From Bradyrhizobium sp. AZCC 2176 (lineage in GTDB: Bacteria; Pseudomonadota; Alphaproteobacteria; Rhizobiales; Xanthobacteraceae), in assembly GCF_036924645.1 (NCBI RefSeq), contig NZ_JAZHRX010000001.1:5793501-5857500 (forward strand): a stretch of 64,000 nucleotides of DNA, given 5' to 3'. Positions 42,028 through 51,454 of this stretch are shown one piece after another (the first letter of the stretch is position 1; the number at the start of each line of letters is the position of its first letter). The notes beneath the pieces were generated by a model, which was not told where the DNA came from, did no database searches, and worked only from the letters and a program-made list of their open reading frames with translations. A program made the translations under genes and the position numbers.

Positions 42028-43284
42028 TCACGACGCCGCGCGATGCGCTTCTTCCTGAAGCCGCGACCGCAACGACTTCGCGGAATCATTCGGCAGCAGC
42101 GTTGCGACCGTGACGGTCGGTTCCGAGCGTGCGGCGCACGTGCCGTGGCTGGTATGGCGCATCACGCTCGACAGCCGCCGCGCGATGGTGTGTGCCGTCT
42201 TCAGGTCGGTTTCGGCAAAGACCACGACCACCGAGCCGTCTTGCTGGGCGGCGCCGAAATCCATTTGCCGCATCAAGCGGCTGATGATTCGCGCGCCATC
42301 GAATTGCGCGCGGGGATGCTCGGGATCGAACGCAAAGCGTGCGACCGACAATCCGCCGCCGCGCTGCTGGGTCTGGTAGATGGCGCTGGCGAAGTCGCGC
42401 TCGAAGGCGTCAGGGGTGAGCAGGCCGGTCCGCGCGTCGATCAGGCCATCGGCGTCGATGGCCTTCAGCGTGCGACTCAGATTTGCTTCGAAGGCATGCT
42501 GGCGGATCAGCGGCAGCGCGGTCGCCACCACCTGGGCGGCGTCGGTGGGAACGATCTCGAGGTTGGGCAGATCGTAGGCCGGCGCCAGATCGTTTGCCGT
42601 CACGACCACGGGAAGGTTGCGGAAACGGGCATCCTCCGTCAGCACGGTGAGGAAGGCGTCGACCACGCGCAGGCTGAAACCTTCACCAAGCACGATGCCG
42701 TCGATGTCTCTGACATTGAGATGCTTCGCCGCCGCCTCGATCGAGAGCGCGCCGACTACGCCGGTGCGCTCGCCAAGCGCGACCGACAATGTCGGATAGG
42801 CGCCGCCGCGGCCGATCAACAGCACGGTGGCGTCGCGCGCCGGATCGATATCCGACAGCGCCATCGGCGTTGCCGGCACCAGCCGGCGCATCACGGTCGC
42901 ATGCAACGACCGCACGCGTAGCGCGGCACGCAGGCGGGCCACCAGACGGTCGGCACCGCCTTGGGGTTGGGAGGATTGGGTTTGCGAGGTTCGGCTCTGA
43001 AAGAAGGGAATGACGTTGTCTGGATTTGGGACCCGCGGATCGACCGCGATCATCGGCAGATAAGGCTGGCGAGCCGCAACCCGCGCTGCCAGCTCCGCCA
43101 GTCCGGCTGCATCGGCGTCGGAGGTGGCAGCCAGCACGGCGGCCGGTTGCACTTGCTCGACGGCCCGCACCGCGTCCATCCACTCGGTCTCGACCACCGG
43201 AAACAGCCTCGCGAGGTCGAGCGTGGCGGCGAAGGACGGCCGTCTCGCGTTCGACACGACGAGGATCGGACCTTGCTGGGACAT
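42028..43284 (-). CDS. receiver-like protein with degenerate GGDEF domain
   Basis: Read from ATG 43284 (MSQQGPILVVSNARRPSF); a GTG eight codons upstream is possible. Two receiver-like folds (about 1-110 and 150-260) lack the phospho-acceptor Asp. A C-terminal domain then starts like a GGDEF cyclase (ARTGLLTPDAFERDFA). Where GGDEF belongs the sequence reads QQDGSVVVVFAETD, so it cannot make cyclic-di-GMP and may bind nucleotide or act as scaffold. It resembles a decayed PleD. It converges with mfd. Confidence 0.75.
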   Translation of the reverse strand: MSQQGPILVVSNARRPSFAATLDLARLFPVVETEWMDAVRAVEQVQPAAVLAATSDADAAGLAELAARVAARQPYLPMIAVDPRVPNPDNVIPFFQSRTSQTQSSQPQGGADRLVARLRAALRVRSLHATVMRRLVPATPMALSDIDPARDATVLLIGRGGAYPTLSVALGERTGVVGALSIEAAAKHLNVRDIDGIVLGEGFSLRVVDAFLTVLTEDARFRNLPVVVTANDLAPAYDLPNLEIVPTDAAQVVATALPLIRQHAFEANLSRTLKAIDADGLIDARTGLLTPDAFERDFASAIYQTQQRGGGLSVARFAFDPEHPRAQFDGARIISRLMRQMDFGAAQQDGSVVVVFAETDLKTAHTIARRLSSVMRHTSHGTCAARSEPTVTVATLLPNDSAKSLRSRLQEEAHRAAS

Positions 43285-43375
43285 CTTGAGAACTCGGATC
43301 AGCCGCACGTCTGGAGCCGGCGATCCTAGTTCGCGGCGCTTAATGCGGCGTCAACGCCGCCCCTGCCGGAGGTTC

Positions 43376-44881
43376 TCAGGCCGCACTGCTCCGGTCGCGA
43401 AATGCTTCCACCATCAATGGGTTAAGACCAAGTTCTGTCAGCGCGTCCCGGGCGCGCGCGTTGTCGAGCGCGCGGCCGGCGAGCCGGTGGCCGCTGAGGC
43501 GGTCGGGCAGCGCGGTCAGGAGCGCGCCCTGGCCGAGCCGCCGCGCCCACTCCTGCAGGTCCTGCGCCAGGAACCGGTAGCCGCCGACAGTCATGACGCC
43601 GGACGGTGGCGCGGTGACATTGATCGTGCCAGTCGCGCGGTCCAGCCGCGCCGCGTAATCCGTATCGACGTAGTCGCGCGGCGGCGAGGCGATCAGGGAG
43701 TCACTCGGCGGCGGAGGCGGCGCATAGGCCGCAACCGGCACCATCGGCCCGCGCAGTCCCAGCGTGCCGCGTGGCGTCAGCAGCACCTCGCCTGCGATCG
43801 ACGATCCCGGCAATTCGCGCGGCGCGCCGTGGGGGCCGGGCTTGATCAGGGCCGGCGAGCCGTCCTCCGCGATCCGGCGGGCGCCGAACAATCCGGCCTC
43901 GCCGAACAGATAGACATCGGTCAGCGTCGCCTGTTGCGCGGACCAGCATGCGCTGGAGCCGACCTGTTCGGGCGTGCGCCACAGGCCGATGACGTTGCGC
44001 AGGCTTGGCATCCGCGCGGCGAGGTCCATTTCGTCCAGCCGCAACGCCAATTGAGCAGGCGCGATCAGCGTGTCGCAGGCCTGCTCGTTGATCTGCTCCT
44101 CCAGCACCTCCTCGTCGAACGGATGGTGCAGCACCAGCGTTCCGCCCGACAGCAGCCAGACCGCCAGCGACGAGGCGAGGCCGGCAAACGACATCGGCGA
44201 GAACGCCGACAGGACGGTTGCGCCCTGCGGCACGTCGCTTTCGAGCGACATCGCAAGGCCGCCGGCAATCAGGCCGAGATGGGCGCGGGGGACCGGCCGG
44301 AAGCCGTCCGAGGTGACGTCGAAGGAAATCAGCGCCGCCTTGCGGCCGTCCTGGATCACGGGACGCGTGGTCAGGGATTCCCGGAAAATCGCGTTGTCGA
44401 GTGAGGCCATGCCTTCGGGCAGGTCGCTGCCGAAGCCGCAGACATGGCGGATCGAGAACGCTTCGGCGGCGGCGTTCATGGCGATGTCCGAATAGACCAC
44501 GCCGTCGACCTTGCCCGTGGTCACGATCGCCCGCGCGGCAGTGCGGTTGAGCGTCATGGTCAATTCCGACTGCCGCCAGAGCAGCGGCAACACCGCGACG
44601 ACAAGGCCGGCGCGGAAGGCGGCAAGCACGGTGAGCGCGAATTCGATGGTGTTGGGCAGTTGAACCGCTATCACCGAATTGGATGGCAGGCCGGATTCGA
44701 TGAAGTGCGCGGCCAGCGACGAGATCATGCGGTCGGCCTGCGCGAAGGTGAGACGCTTCGGCGGCTGGCCGGTGATGCGCTGCTTGTTGAGCGGATCGAC
44801 CAGCGCCAGCGCATCCGGCTTCCGCGCCAGGTTCCGTTTGAACAACGTATCGAGCGTTGGCGAGGCGGTGGGCTGGGTCAC
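43376..44881 (-). CDS. adenylate-forming (acyl-CoA synthetase-like) protein, degenerate motifs
   Basis: Starts at GTG 44881; 501 residues of the ANL superfamily (QLPNTIEFALTVLAAFRAGLV). The P-loop that normally reads TSGSTGxPK is SDGFRPVPRAH, the YGxTE motif is FGEAG, and the C-terminal catalytic Lys region is missing or changed. Adenylation by the standard mechanism is therefore doubtful. The gene is nonetheless intact. It may be a non-catalytic or altered-specificity relative. Downstream is the degenerate GGDEF gene on the same strand, 91 bases away. Confidence 0.78.
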   Translation of the reverse strand: MTQPTASPTLDTLFKRNLARKPDALALVDPLNKQRITGQPPKRLTFAQADRMISSLAAHFIESGLPSNSVIAVQLPNTIEFALTVLAAFRAGLVVAVLPLLWRQSELTMTLNRTAARAIVTTGKVDGVVYSDIAMNAAAEAFSIRHVCGFGSDLPEGMASLDNAIFRESLTTRPVIQDGRKAALISFDVTSDGFRPVPRAHLGLIAGGLAMSLESDVPQGATVLSAFSPMSFAGLASSLAVWLLSGGTLVLHHPFDEEVLEEQINEQACDTLIAPAQLALRLDEMDLAARMPSLRNVIGLWRTPEQVGSSACWSAQQATLTDVYLFGEAGLFGARRIAEDGSPALIKPGPHGAPRELPGSSIAGEVLLTPRGTLGLRGPMVPVAAYAPPPPPSDSLIASPPRDYVDTDYAARLDRATGTINVTAPPSGVMTVGGYRFLAQDLQEWARRLGQGALLTALPDRLSGHRLAGRALDNARARDALTELGLNPLMVEAFRDRSSAA

Positions 44882-44939
44882 GGCGTTACTTCGGCTCTGT
44901 CACGAGGGCTGCATCAGTTTGCGAGTTCATTTGGCGAGT

Positions 44940-46757
44940 TCACTTCGCTTCCGGCTTCTGCCACCAGGTTTCCGGCAGATAGCCCGTCAACGCGGTCGCT
45001 GCAGGCCGTTCTATCCGATTCCATCGCGCGATCCATTGCTCCTGCACGTTAATAACGGGGATGGCGTAGAAGCCCGATATCAGGGCGCGATCGAGCGCCC
45101 GTACCGCGGAGACGAAGGCGGGGCGCTCGCGCGCCTCAAGCAGCGCCGCAATCAGGGCGTCTATGGCCGGCTCCTTGGCCCCCATGTAATTCCGCGTGCC
45201 GGGAATGTCGGCGGCCTGGCTGCCCCAGTAGAAGGACTGCTCGTTGCCGGGGGACAATGATTGATCCCAGCGGTTCTGCAGCATGTCGAACTCGTAGCCG
45301 AGCCGGCGCTGGTCGAACTGCACGGGATCGACCGCGCGCACGCTGGCATCGATGCCGGCGCGCTTGAGGTCGCGCTGATAGGCCAGCGCGATCCGTTCCT
45401 GATCGCGCGTCGTCACCAGGATTTCGAAGGTGACGGGGGTTTTGGTCGCACGCTGCCGCAACACGGTTCCATCGAGATCGTAGCCGGCTTCCGACAGCAA
45501 TTTGAGCGCGCTGCGCAGCGTCGTGCGATCGCGCCCCGATCCGTCGGTGACGGGCAGGCGGTAACTGCCGTCCAGAATATCCGGCCGGATGCGCCCGGGG
45601 AATGGTTTCAAAAGCTCGCGCTCGCGATCGTCGGCGGGGCGGGTATAGGCCGACAGTTCGGACCCTGCGAAGAAGCCCGCGGCGCGCGCATAGAGCCCGA
45701 AAAAATAATTGCGATTGATCCACTCGAAATCGAACAGCAACGTCAGCGCCTGCCGCACCCGGATGTCGGCAAATACCGGACGCCGCGTGTTGAACACCAG
45801 GAATTCCGCTGGCTGCGGCATCCCGGTCTTGATGGTATCGCGAATCACTTCGCCGTTGCGGGCCGCCGAAAAATCGTAGCCGTCGTGCCAGCGCAGCGGT
45901 TCGTGCTCGACGCGGAAGTCGTAGAGGCCGCGCTTGAACGCCTCGAACTGGCCATTGGATTCGCGATAGAAGTCGAGCCTGATCTCATCGAAATTCCACA
46001 AGCCGCGATTGACCGGCAGGTCGCGGCCCCAGTAGTCGGGATTGCGGGTCAGCGTGACGCTGGCTCCCGGCTTGACGGCGGTGACGCGATAGGGGCCCGA
46101 ACCGATCGGTCCGGTCATCGTGGTTTCCTCGAACGTCGCGGGATCGACCGCGTGCCGCGGCAGGACCGGCATCAGGCCGAGGATCAGCGGCAGCTCGCGG
46201 TCATTGGCGCCGCCGAAATCAAACCGCACCGTGAGCGGATCGGGCGCCTCGGCCTTTGCGACTTTGGAATAGTACTGGCGGTGATTGGGACGGCCCTTGT
46301 CGCGCAGCAGGGCCCACGAAAACAGGACGTCCTCCGCCGTGACCGGCTTGCCGTCGGCGAAGCGCGCTTTGGGGTCCAGGTAGAAGGTCACATAGCTGCG
46401 CGCATCGTCGGTCTCGACGCTTTTGGCCAGCAAGCCATAGAGCGTGAAGGCCTCGTCATTGCCGCGCGCCATCAGGCTCTCGACCACAAAGCCCCTGATC
46501 TGCTGAACGGCTATGCCGCGAACGATCGAGGGATTGAGGCTGTCGAAGGTTCCAAGGAGGCCCCAGACCAGCCGCCCGCCCTTCGGCGCATCGGGATTGG
46601 CGTAGGGCATGTGGGTGAAACCGTCGGGAAGGGCCGGCGCGCCGTGCATCGCCAGCGCGTGGCTTTCGATCGCCCTCGCTTCGCCAACCGGCGCCACACC
46701 CAGCGCGAGGGCGATACAGGCCAGCACACGCAGGCGTATACGCCGGGAGACGGTCAT
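44940..46757 (-). CDS. ABC transporter binding protein, family 5 (YejA-like)
   Basis: The ATG at 46757 opens a signal peptide (RLRVLACIALALGVAPVGEARA); a GTG at 46790 would bury it, so is not preferred. About 605 residues of the SBP_bac_5 family follow, with YANPDAPKGG near the start and LGLMPVLPRHAVD, as in YejA-type peptide/microcin-C binding proteins. Permease and ATPase genes are not adjacent. It should bind oligopeptides in the periplasm. Confidence 0.88.
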   Translation of the reverse strand: MTVSRRIRLRVLACIALALGVAPVGEARAIESHALAMHGAPALPDGFTHMPYANPDAPKGGRLVWGLLGTFDSLNPSIVRGIAVQQIRGFVVESLMARGNDEAFTLYGLLAKSVETDDARSYVTFYLDPKARFADGKPVTAEDVLFSWALLRDKGRPNHRQYYSKVAKAEAPDPLTVRFDFGGANDRELPLILGLMPVLPRHAVDPATFEETTMTGPIGSGPYRVTAVKPGASVTLTRNPDYWGRDLPVNRGLWNFDEIRLDFYRESNGQFEAFKRGLYDFRVEHEPLRWHDGYDFSAARNGEVIRDTIKTGMPQPAEFLVFNTRRPVFADIRVRQALTLLFDFEWINRNYFFGLYARAAGFFAGSELSAYTRPADDRERELLKPFPGRIRPDILDGSYRLPVTDGSGRDRTTLRSALKLLSEAGYDLDGTVLRQRATKTPVTFEILVTTRDQERIALAYQRDLKRAGIDASVRAVDPVQFDQRRLGYEFDMLQNRWDQSLSPGNEQSFYWGSQAADIPGTRNYMGAKEPAIDALIAALLEARERPAFVSAVRALDRALISGFYAIPVINVQEQWIARWNRIERPAATALTGYLPETWWQKPEAK

Positions 46758-47017
46758 AGACGGCCGCGAATTTGATTCGAAAATGCGCACCCGAGAGCTT
46801 TACCATAGGCTTCGGCCTCGGCCTGCGAGGAACGCCAAACATGCCTGTCGGCATTGATCTTTTCGTCTGCCGCTGTATTGAAGGCGGGCAGTTGATGATG
46901 GCGGGAACGCCTGTCACGTATCCGCCTCAATTGCCAACGAGACAGCCGCCCCAGCGCGGCTAGGTGTCGGTGCCTGTAGCGGTTTCGGGCGCTGCGGTTC
47001 AGAAAGGGTTTTCCGCA

Positions 47018-47833
47018 ATGAATTTCCGTATCTTGGCCGGGTCGATCCGGCCGCATGGGCAGCTCTCGGCCCTGTTGGCGGCCTCGGCCTTGTCGGCAAC
47101 GTTGATCGCTTCGGGCGCGCAAGCCCAGCAGCCCGCGCCGGCGCCCGGCGCCCCCAAGGCCGCTCCCGCGCCCGCCGCTCCGAAAGCGCCTCCGAAGGCT
47201 GCTCCCAAGGGTCCCGCCGGTGCCCCGGCTGCGCAAGCCCCGCCGGCCGGCGCTCCCGCTGGCGCCGCCCCCCAGCCGCAGGAACAGCAGGTCCAGTTGA
47301 TCTACGCGCCCTGGACCAAGTTCTGCCTCAAGGGCCAGGAAGCCGGCGCCAAGCAGGTTTGCTTTACCGGCAAGGACGGCCGCATCGAGTCCGGCCAGCC
47401 CGTTATCGCCGCCGTCATCATCGAGCCGGAAGGTGAGCCGAAGAAGCTCCTGCGCGTGACCCTGCCGCTCGGCATGCAGCTCGTGCACGGAACCCGAATC
47501 ATCGTCGACAGCAATGCGCCGCTGCAGGGTCCCTACGTCATCTGTTTCCAGAACGGTTGCATGTCCGACTACGAAGCAACCCCCGAGCTGATCGCCAGCC
47601 TGAAGAAGGGCCAGAATCTCGTTGTTCAGGCGATCAATTCCAACGGCGCGCCGCTGACGCTGCCGCTGCCGCTCGCGGGTGAATTCGCCAAGGCCTATGA
47701 CGGTCCGCCGACCGATCCGAAGCAGTTCGAGGAAAACCAGAAGAAGTTGCAGGAAGAGCTGCAGAAGAAGGCCGAAGAGCAACGCAAGAAGCTCGAGGGC
47801 GCGGGTGGTGGCGCCAATCCGGCGGCGAAGTAA
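47018..47833 (+). CDS. invasion-associated locus B (IalB) family protein
   Basis: ATG 47018 gives a signal peptide (LLAASALSATLIASGAQA), then an Ala/Pro/Lys-rich linker (about 35-85) and the IalB domain: WTKFCLKGQ, KQVCFTGKDG, YVICFQNGCMSDY, with four Cys likely paired. A Glu/Lys coil ends the protein. The Bartonella relative aids erythrocyte entry, but soil bacteria carry paralogues of unknown role. A rho-independent terminator follows. Confidence 0.88.
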   Translation: MNFRILAGSIRPHGQLSALLAASALSATLIASGAQAQQPAPAPGAPKAAPAPAAPKAPPKAAPKGPAGAPAAQAPPAGAPAGAAPQPQEQQVQLIYAPWTKFCLKGQEAGAKQVCFTGKDGRIESGQPVIAAVIIEPEGEPKKLLRVTLPLGMQLVHGTRIIVDSNAPLQGPYVICFQNGCMSDYEATPELIASLKKGQNLVVQAINSNGAPLTLPLPLAGEFAKAYDGPPTDPKQFEENQKKLQEELQKKAEEQRKKLEGAGGGANPAAK

Positions 47834-47857
47834 GCGCCGTATCGTTCGACAAAACAC

Positions 47858-47887
47858 AAAAGGCGTCCGAGCAGGGCGCCTTTTTTA
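47858..47887 (+). terminator. rho-independent terminator
   Basis: AAGGCG pairs with CGCCTT across a loop of about 11 bases, followed directly by a run of six T. It lies 26 bases after the IalB-family stop codon. Confidence 0.85.
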
Positions 47888-47903
47888 TTGCCGGCGAAAA
47901 TTG

Positions 47904-48236
47904 CTAGTTCAGCGACGGATTGCGCGGGCGGTAGCCGCCTGACTTGTCCTTCACGAAGATCTCGGCCACTTGGGAATGCCGAATCGGCTCGCCGGAATCG
48001 TCCGGCAGCAGGTTTTGTTCGGAGACGTAGGCGACGTATTCGGACTCCGAATTTTCCGCGAGCAGGTGATAGAACGGCTGGTCCTTGTGAGGCCGAACCT
48101 CCTCTGGGATCGACAACCACCACTCCTCGGTATTGTTGAATTCCGGATCGATATCGAAAATCACGCCCCGGAATGAAAACACCCGGTGGCGGACAATCTG
48201 CCCGATCTGAAACTTGGCGGTGCGCGCTTTGATCAT
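47904..48236 (-). CDS. hspQ: heat shock protein HspQ (YccV-like)
   Basis: A 110-residue beta-rich protein: AKFQIGQIVRHRVFSFRGVI, then EEWWLSIPEEVRPHKDQPFY, the core of the YccV/HspQ family. In enterobacteria HspQ binds hemimethylated DNA and modulates Lon protease; by homology a stress role is likely. ATG at 48236. It converges with the IalB-family gene across the terminator. Confidence 0.9.
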   Translation of the reverse strand: MIKARTAKFQIGQIVRHRVFSFRGVIFDIDPEFNNTEEWWLSIPEEVRPHKDQPFYHLLAENSESEYVAYVSEQNLLPDDSGEPIRHSQVAEIFVKDKSGGYRPRNPSLN

Positions 48237-48359
48237 GTCCCGTCGAATAGACCATGATTGTGGCCGATGCTAGGGGCAATAGGTCGAATTAACCTTTACG
48301 CGTAGTGGCCGCATCCGGCGCCATCTCCCCGAAATTACTGACGAAAAGACGTTTTCGAG

Positions 48360-49313
48360 ATGGTCGATATCCTCAACCTCGCGCTTCCCTATTTCGGCCT
48401 GATCTTCATCGGCTTCGCCTGCGGCAAGACCAGAGGCCTGCCGGAATCCGGCCTTGCCTGGATGAACTTCTTCCTGCTGTACGTTTCTCTGCCGGCGTTG
48501 CTGTTCCGCATCATGTCGGAGACACCGTTCGCCGAACTGAACAACCCGCCATTCCTGATCGCAACGACGATCGGCACGATCAGCGCGTTCGTGCTGGCGA
48601 TGGTGACAGGGCGGATCATCGGCGACCTCTCGCTGCGCAAGGCGACGGTCTCGGGCCTGGCTGGCGCCTATGGAAACATTGGCTACATGGGACCGGGGCT
48701 GGCGCTGGCGGTGCTTGGCAGCAAGGCGGCGGCGCCGACGGCGCTGATCTTCTGCTGTGACAGCATTTTCCTGTTCTCGATCGTGCCGCTGTTGATGGCG
48801 CTGACCGATCGCGAGCATCCGTCCTTCCTGCACGCGATTGGCGTCGCCGGGCGGCAGATCGTGCTGAACCCGCTGATCATGTCGGCCGCCGCCGGAGCGC
48901 TCGCTGCGGCGCTGCATATTCAACTGCCCGTTGCGGTCGACAAAACCCTGCTGTTCCTGCAGAACGCGGCGGCGCCAACCGCGCTGTTCGTGCTCGGCGT
49001 CACCGTGGCGCTGCGCCCGTTCGATCGCGTGCCTTGGGAAGTGCCCGGCGTGATCGCGATAAAACTCCTGGTCCATCCGCTGATCGTGTTCGGCTTGATG
49101 CTGCTGCTGGGGCCGTTCGCTCAGCCCTGGGCGACGACCGCCGTGCTGATGGCCGCGCTGCCGCCGGCGTTGAACGTGTTCGTGATGGCACGGCAGAACA
49201 ATACCTGGATCGAGCCGGCGTCGGTCGCCGTCCTGATCGGGACCTTCGCATCCGTGGTCACGCTGACCAGCGTGATGTGGTTCATCCAGAGCGGACGGCT
49301 GGTGTTTCCGTAA
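48360..49313 (+). CDS. AEC family transporter
   Basis: A 317-residue protein with about ten membrane helices arranged as two halves, of the auxin efflux carrier family (LPYFGLIFIGFACGK at the start, LAGAYGNIGYMGPGL in mid-protein). Bacterial members export or import small organic acids such as malate or malonate. The substrate cannot be read from sequence. It stands alone between hspQ and the ubiH-like gene. Confidence 0.88.
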   Translation: MVDILNLALPYFGLIFIGFACGKTRGLPESGLAWMNFFLLYVSLPALLFRIMSETPFAELNNPPFLIATTIGTISAFVLAMVTGRIIGDLSLRKATVSGLAGAYGNIGYMGPGLALAVLGSKAAAPTALIFCCDSIFLFSIVPLLMALTDREHPSFLHAIGVAGRQIVLNPLIMSAAAGALAAALHIQLPVAVDKTLLFLQNAAAPTALFVLGVTVALRPFDRVPWEVPGVIAIKLLVHPLIVFGLMLLLGPFAQPWATTAVLMAALPPALNVFVMARQNNTWIEPASVAVLIGTFASVVTLTSVMWFIQSGRLVFP

Positions 49314-49394
49314 GTGTGGCGCGGAGATACAAAATCGCGAAAACAACCCCATGCAAAGTAGAGTTGGGCTAGGTCACAGCGCTCACGCTGGCAG

Positions 49395-50585
49395 CTAGCT
49401 GACGCGCTTCCAGGTCGGCGCCAGCCCCTCGCGCATCGCGAGCCGCCGCAGCGGGCCGAATGAGCCAAGCAGGTGCATGCCTGCAGCGCGCAGCGATTGC
49501 ATGCCCAGGAAATCGCTGAGCAATGAACGGTTGGCGACATCGATCGCAATCAGCCGGCTCGCGACGTCGGCGCGGCGGGCGGATTGATAGCGCGCCAGCA
49601 CTGCCGGCGATCCCGGATCTTCCCCGAGCGAGATCGCACTCCCAGCGATGTCGGCGATATCGGCCGCATCGCGCAGTCCCATGTTGAGGCCCTGCGCGCC
49701 GATCGGCGGCACCACATGGGCGGACTCGCCGACCAATGCGACGCGGTGGCTGGCGAATTGCGCAGGACGCTCGATCGTCAGCGGAAACAGGTTGCGCCCG
49801 GCTTCAACCTCGACGCGGCCGAGAATGGAGTGGGACTGTCTTTCGGCGGCCTCCGACAATTCCTCGTCGCTGAGCGACATCAGCCGCTCGGCTTCCCTGC
49901 TCGCCGAGACCCAGACTACGCTGCAGCGGTTGCCGGGCAGGGGCACGAATACGCACGGACCCTGTGGGGTATGAAACTCGGTGGAGATGCCGTTGTGCGG
50001 CCGCGAATGGGAAATGTTGAAGGTCAGCGCCGACTGGTGCAGGTCGCGGCGGCTGATCCCGATTCCGGCCGCCTCGCGGGAAGGCGACTGCCGGCCGTCG
50101 GCGCCGATCACCAGCCGCGCGGCGATCTGGTCGCCCCTGCTGGTACGGACGGTGACGACCGCATCCTGCGGGTCGATCGTAGCCGCCTCGTCGTCAAATC
50201 GGACGAGGTTCGAAAGCCCGCCGGCGCGCTCTTCGAGGGCGACCATCAGCGAGCGGTTGTCGATGTTGTAGCCGAATTGTTCGAGGCCGATCTCCTCCGA
50301 GGCGAAGCGCACCTCGGGCGCGCGGATCAGCCGGCCGGTATCATCGACGAGGCGCATGGTCCGCAAGGCGGCAGCCTTGTCGCGGCAGCGGGGCCAGACG
50401 TCCAGACGTTCGAGCAGATCGGTGGAAGCTCCGAGCAGCGCCGTGGTGCGGTTGTCGGCATAGGGGACGCGGCGGGCGAGCAGGGCGGTTCTCGCGCCGG
50501 TTGCGGCCAGCGCGATTGCTGCAGTCAACCCGGCCGGCCCGCCACCGATCACGGCAGCGTCATAAACTTGCGATGCATCGTTCAT
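49395..50585 (-). CDS. UbiH/COQ6-type FAD monooxygenase
   Basis: A 396-residue flavoprotein hydroxylase of the ubiquinone pathway family. FAD motifs: VIGGGPAGLTAAIALA near the N-terminus, LVIGADGRQSPSREAAGI in the middle, and LVGESAHVVPPIGAQGLNMGL in the C-terminal half. The family hydroxylates the ubiquinone ring at C1, C5 or C6. Which position this enzyme serves is not evident, so I give no gene symbol. It is divergent from pcs. Confidence 0.9.
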   Translation of the reverse strand: MNDASQVYDAAVIGGGPAGLTAAIALAATGARTALLARRVPYADNRTTALLGASTDLLERLDVWPRCRDKAAALRTMRLVDDTGRLIRAPEVRFASEEIGLEQFGYNIDNRSLMVALEERAGGLSNLVRFDDEAATIDPQDAVVTVRTSRGDQIAARLVIGADGRQSPSREAAGIGISRRDLHQSALTFNISHSRPHNGISTEFHTPQGPCVFVPLPGNRCSVVWVSASREAERLMSLSDEELSEAAERQSHSILGRVEVEAGRNLFPLTIERPAQFASHRVALVGESAHVVPPIGAQGLNMGLRDAADIADIAGSAISLGEDPGSPAVLARYQSARRADVASRLIAIDVANRSLLSDFLGMQSLRAAGMHLLGSFGPLRRLAMREGLAPTWKRVS

Positions 50586-50680
50586 ATTGGGACAATTGAC
50601 GTTCGGAGCGGCATTTTCAAGCCATCAACTGGCCGAAATGTTTCCGCCCAATCGCGCGGCGGAACGCCGCAAGCGCCGAT

Positions 50681-51454
50681 ATGCAAACCGGAGCGATTCC
50701 TGATAGCACTGCCGGAGCAATGGACCAGACCACAGAGCCAGATTCCGCACCCGCGACCGGCCGAATGCGGACCGCAGCATTCGCCGTGCATCTCTTCACG
50801 GCCATGGGGGCGGGCATTGCGTTGCTGGCGATGCTGGAGGCCGTGCGCGAGCATTGGGCGAACATGTTCGGCTGGCTTGGCGTCGCCCTGATCGTCGATG
50901 CGATCGACGGCCCGCTGGCGCGAAAGCTTGACGTCGTGAGGTTGCAGCCGAACTGGTCGGGCGAGGTGCTCGATCTCGTGGTCGATTTCGTGACCTACGT
51001 CTTCGTTCCGGCCTATGCGATCACCGCGAGCGGAATGCTGCTGCCGGTGGCGGCGCCGCTGCTCGGGATCGGCATTATGGTGTCAGGCGCGCTCTATTTC
51101 GCAGACCGGCGCATGAAGGCGTCCGACAATCACTTCCGCGGATTTCCGGCGCTGTGGAACGCCGCGGCGTTTTATTTATTCTTGCTGCACTTGCCGCCGG
51201 CGCTCTCCACTCTCGGCATTGCAGTTCTGATCGCGCTGACCTTCGCGCCGTTTCATGTGCTGCACCCGATCCGGGTCGTGCGTCTGCGCTGGCTGACTTT
51301 GTGGCTGCTTGCCGTCTGGGCCGCGCTTGCGATGTATACGATCGCCTGCGACTTCAACGTGGGTGCTCCCATCGTCGTCGGGCTTTGCGCCATTGCGGCC
51401 TACATGGTGGGAAGTGACGCGGTGATCCGGCGAATAAGGTCATTCAGAGCATGA
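50681..51454 (+). CDS. pcs: phosphatidylcholine synthase
   Basis: Makes phosphatidylcholine from CDP-diacylglycerol and choline in the inner membrane. The CDP-alcohol transferase motif is present as DGPLAR, then after a spacer typical of Pcs, GEVLDLVVD, with all catalytic Asp. About eight membrane helices. The start is uncertain: ATG at 50681, 50720 or 50765 are all in frame and family length favours one of the first two. The stop overlaps terC by four bases. Confidence 0.93.
   Translation: MQTGAIPDSTAGAMDQTTEPDSAPATGRMRTAAFAVHLFTAMGAGIALLAMLEAVREHWANMFGWLGVALIVDAIDGPLARKLDVVRLQPNWSGEVLDLVVDFVTYVFVPAYAITASGMLLPVAAPLLGIGIMVSGALYFADRRMKASDNHFRGFPALWNAAAFYLFLLHLPPALSTLGIAVLIALTFAPFHVLHPIRVVRLRWLTLWLLAVWAALAMYTIACDFNVGAPIVVGLCAIAAYMVGSDAVIRRIRSFRA

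Noticed and set aside
45261..46775. 504-codon plus-strand frame opposite the YejA-like gene
   Set aside because: Composition is that of an antisense frame; the minus-strand gene has clear signal peptide and family motifs.
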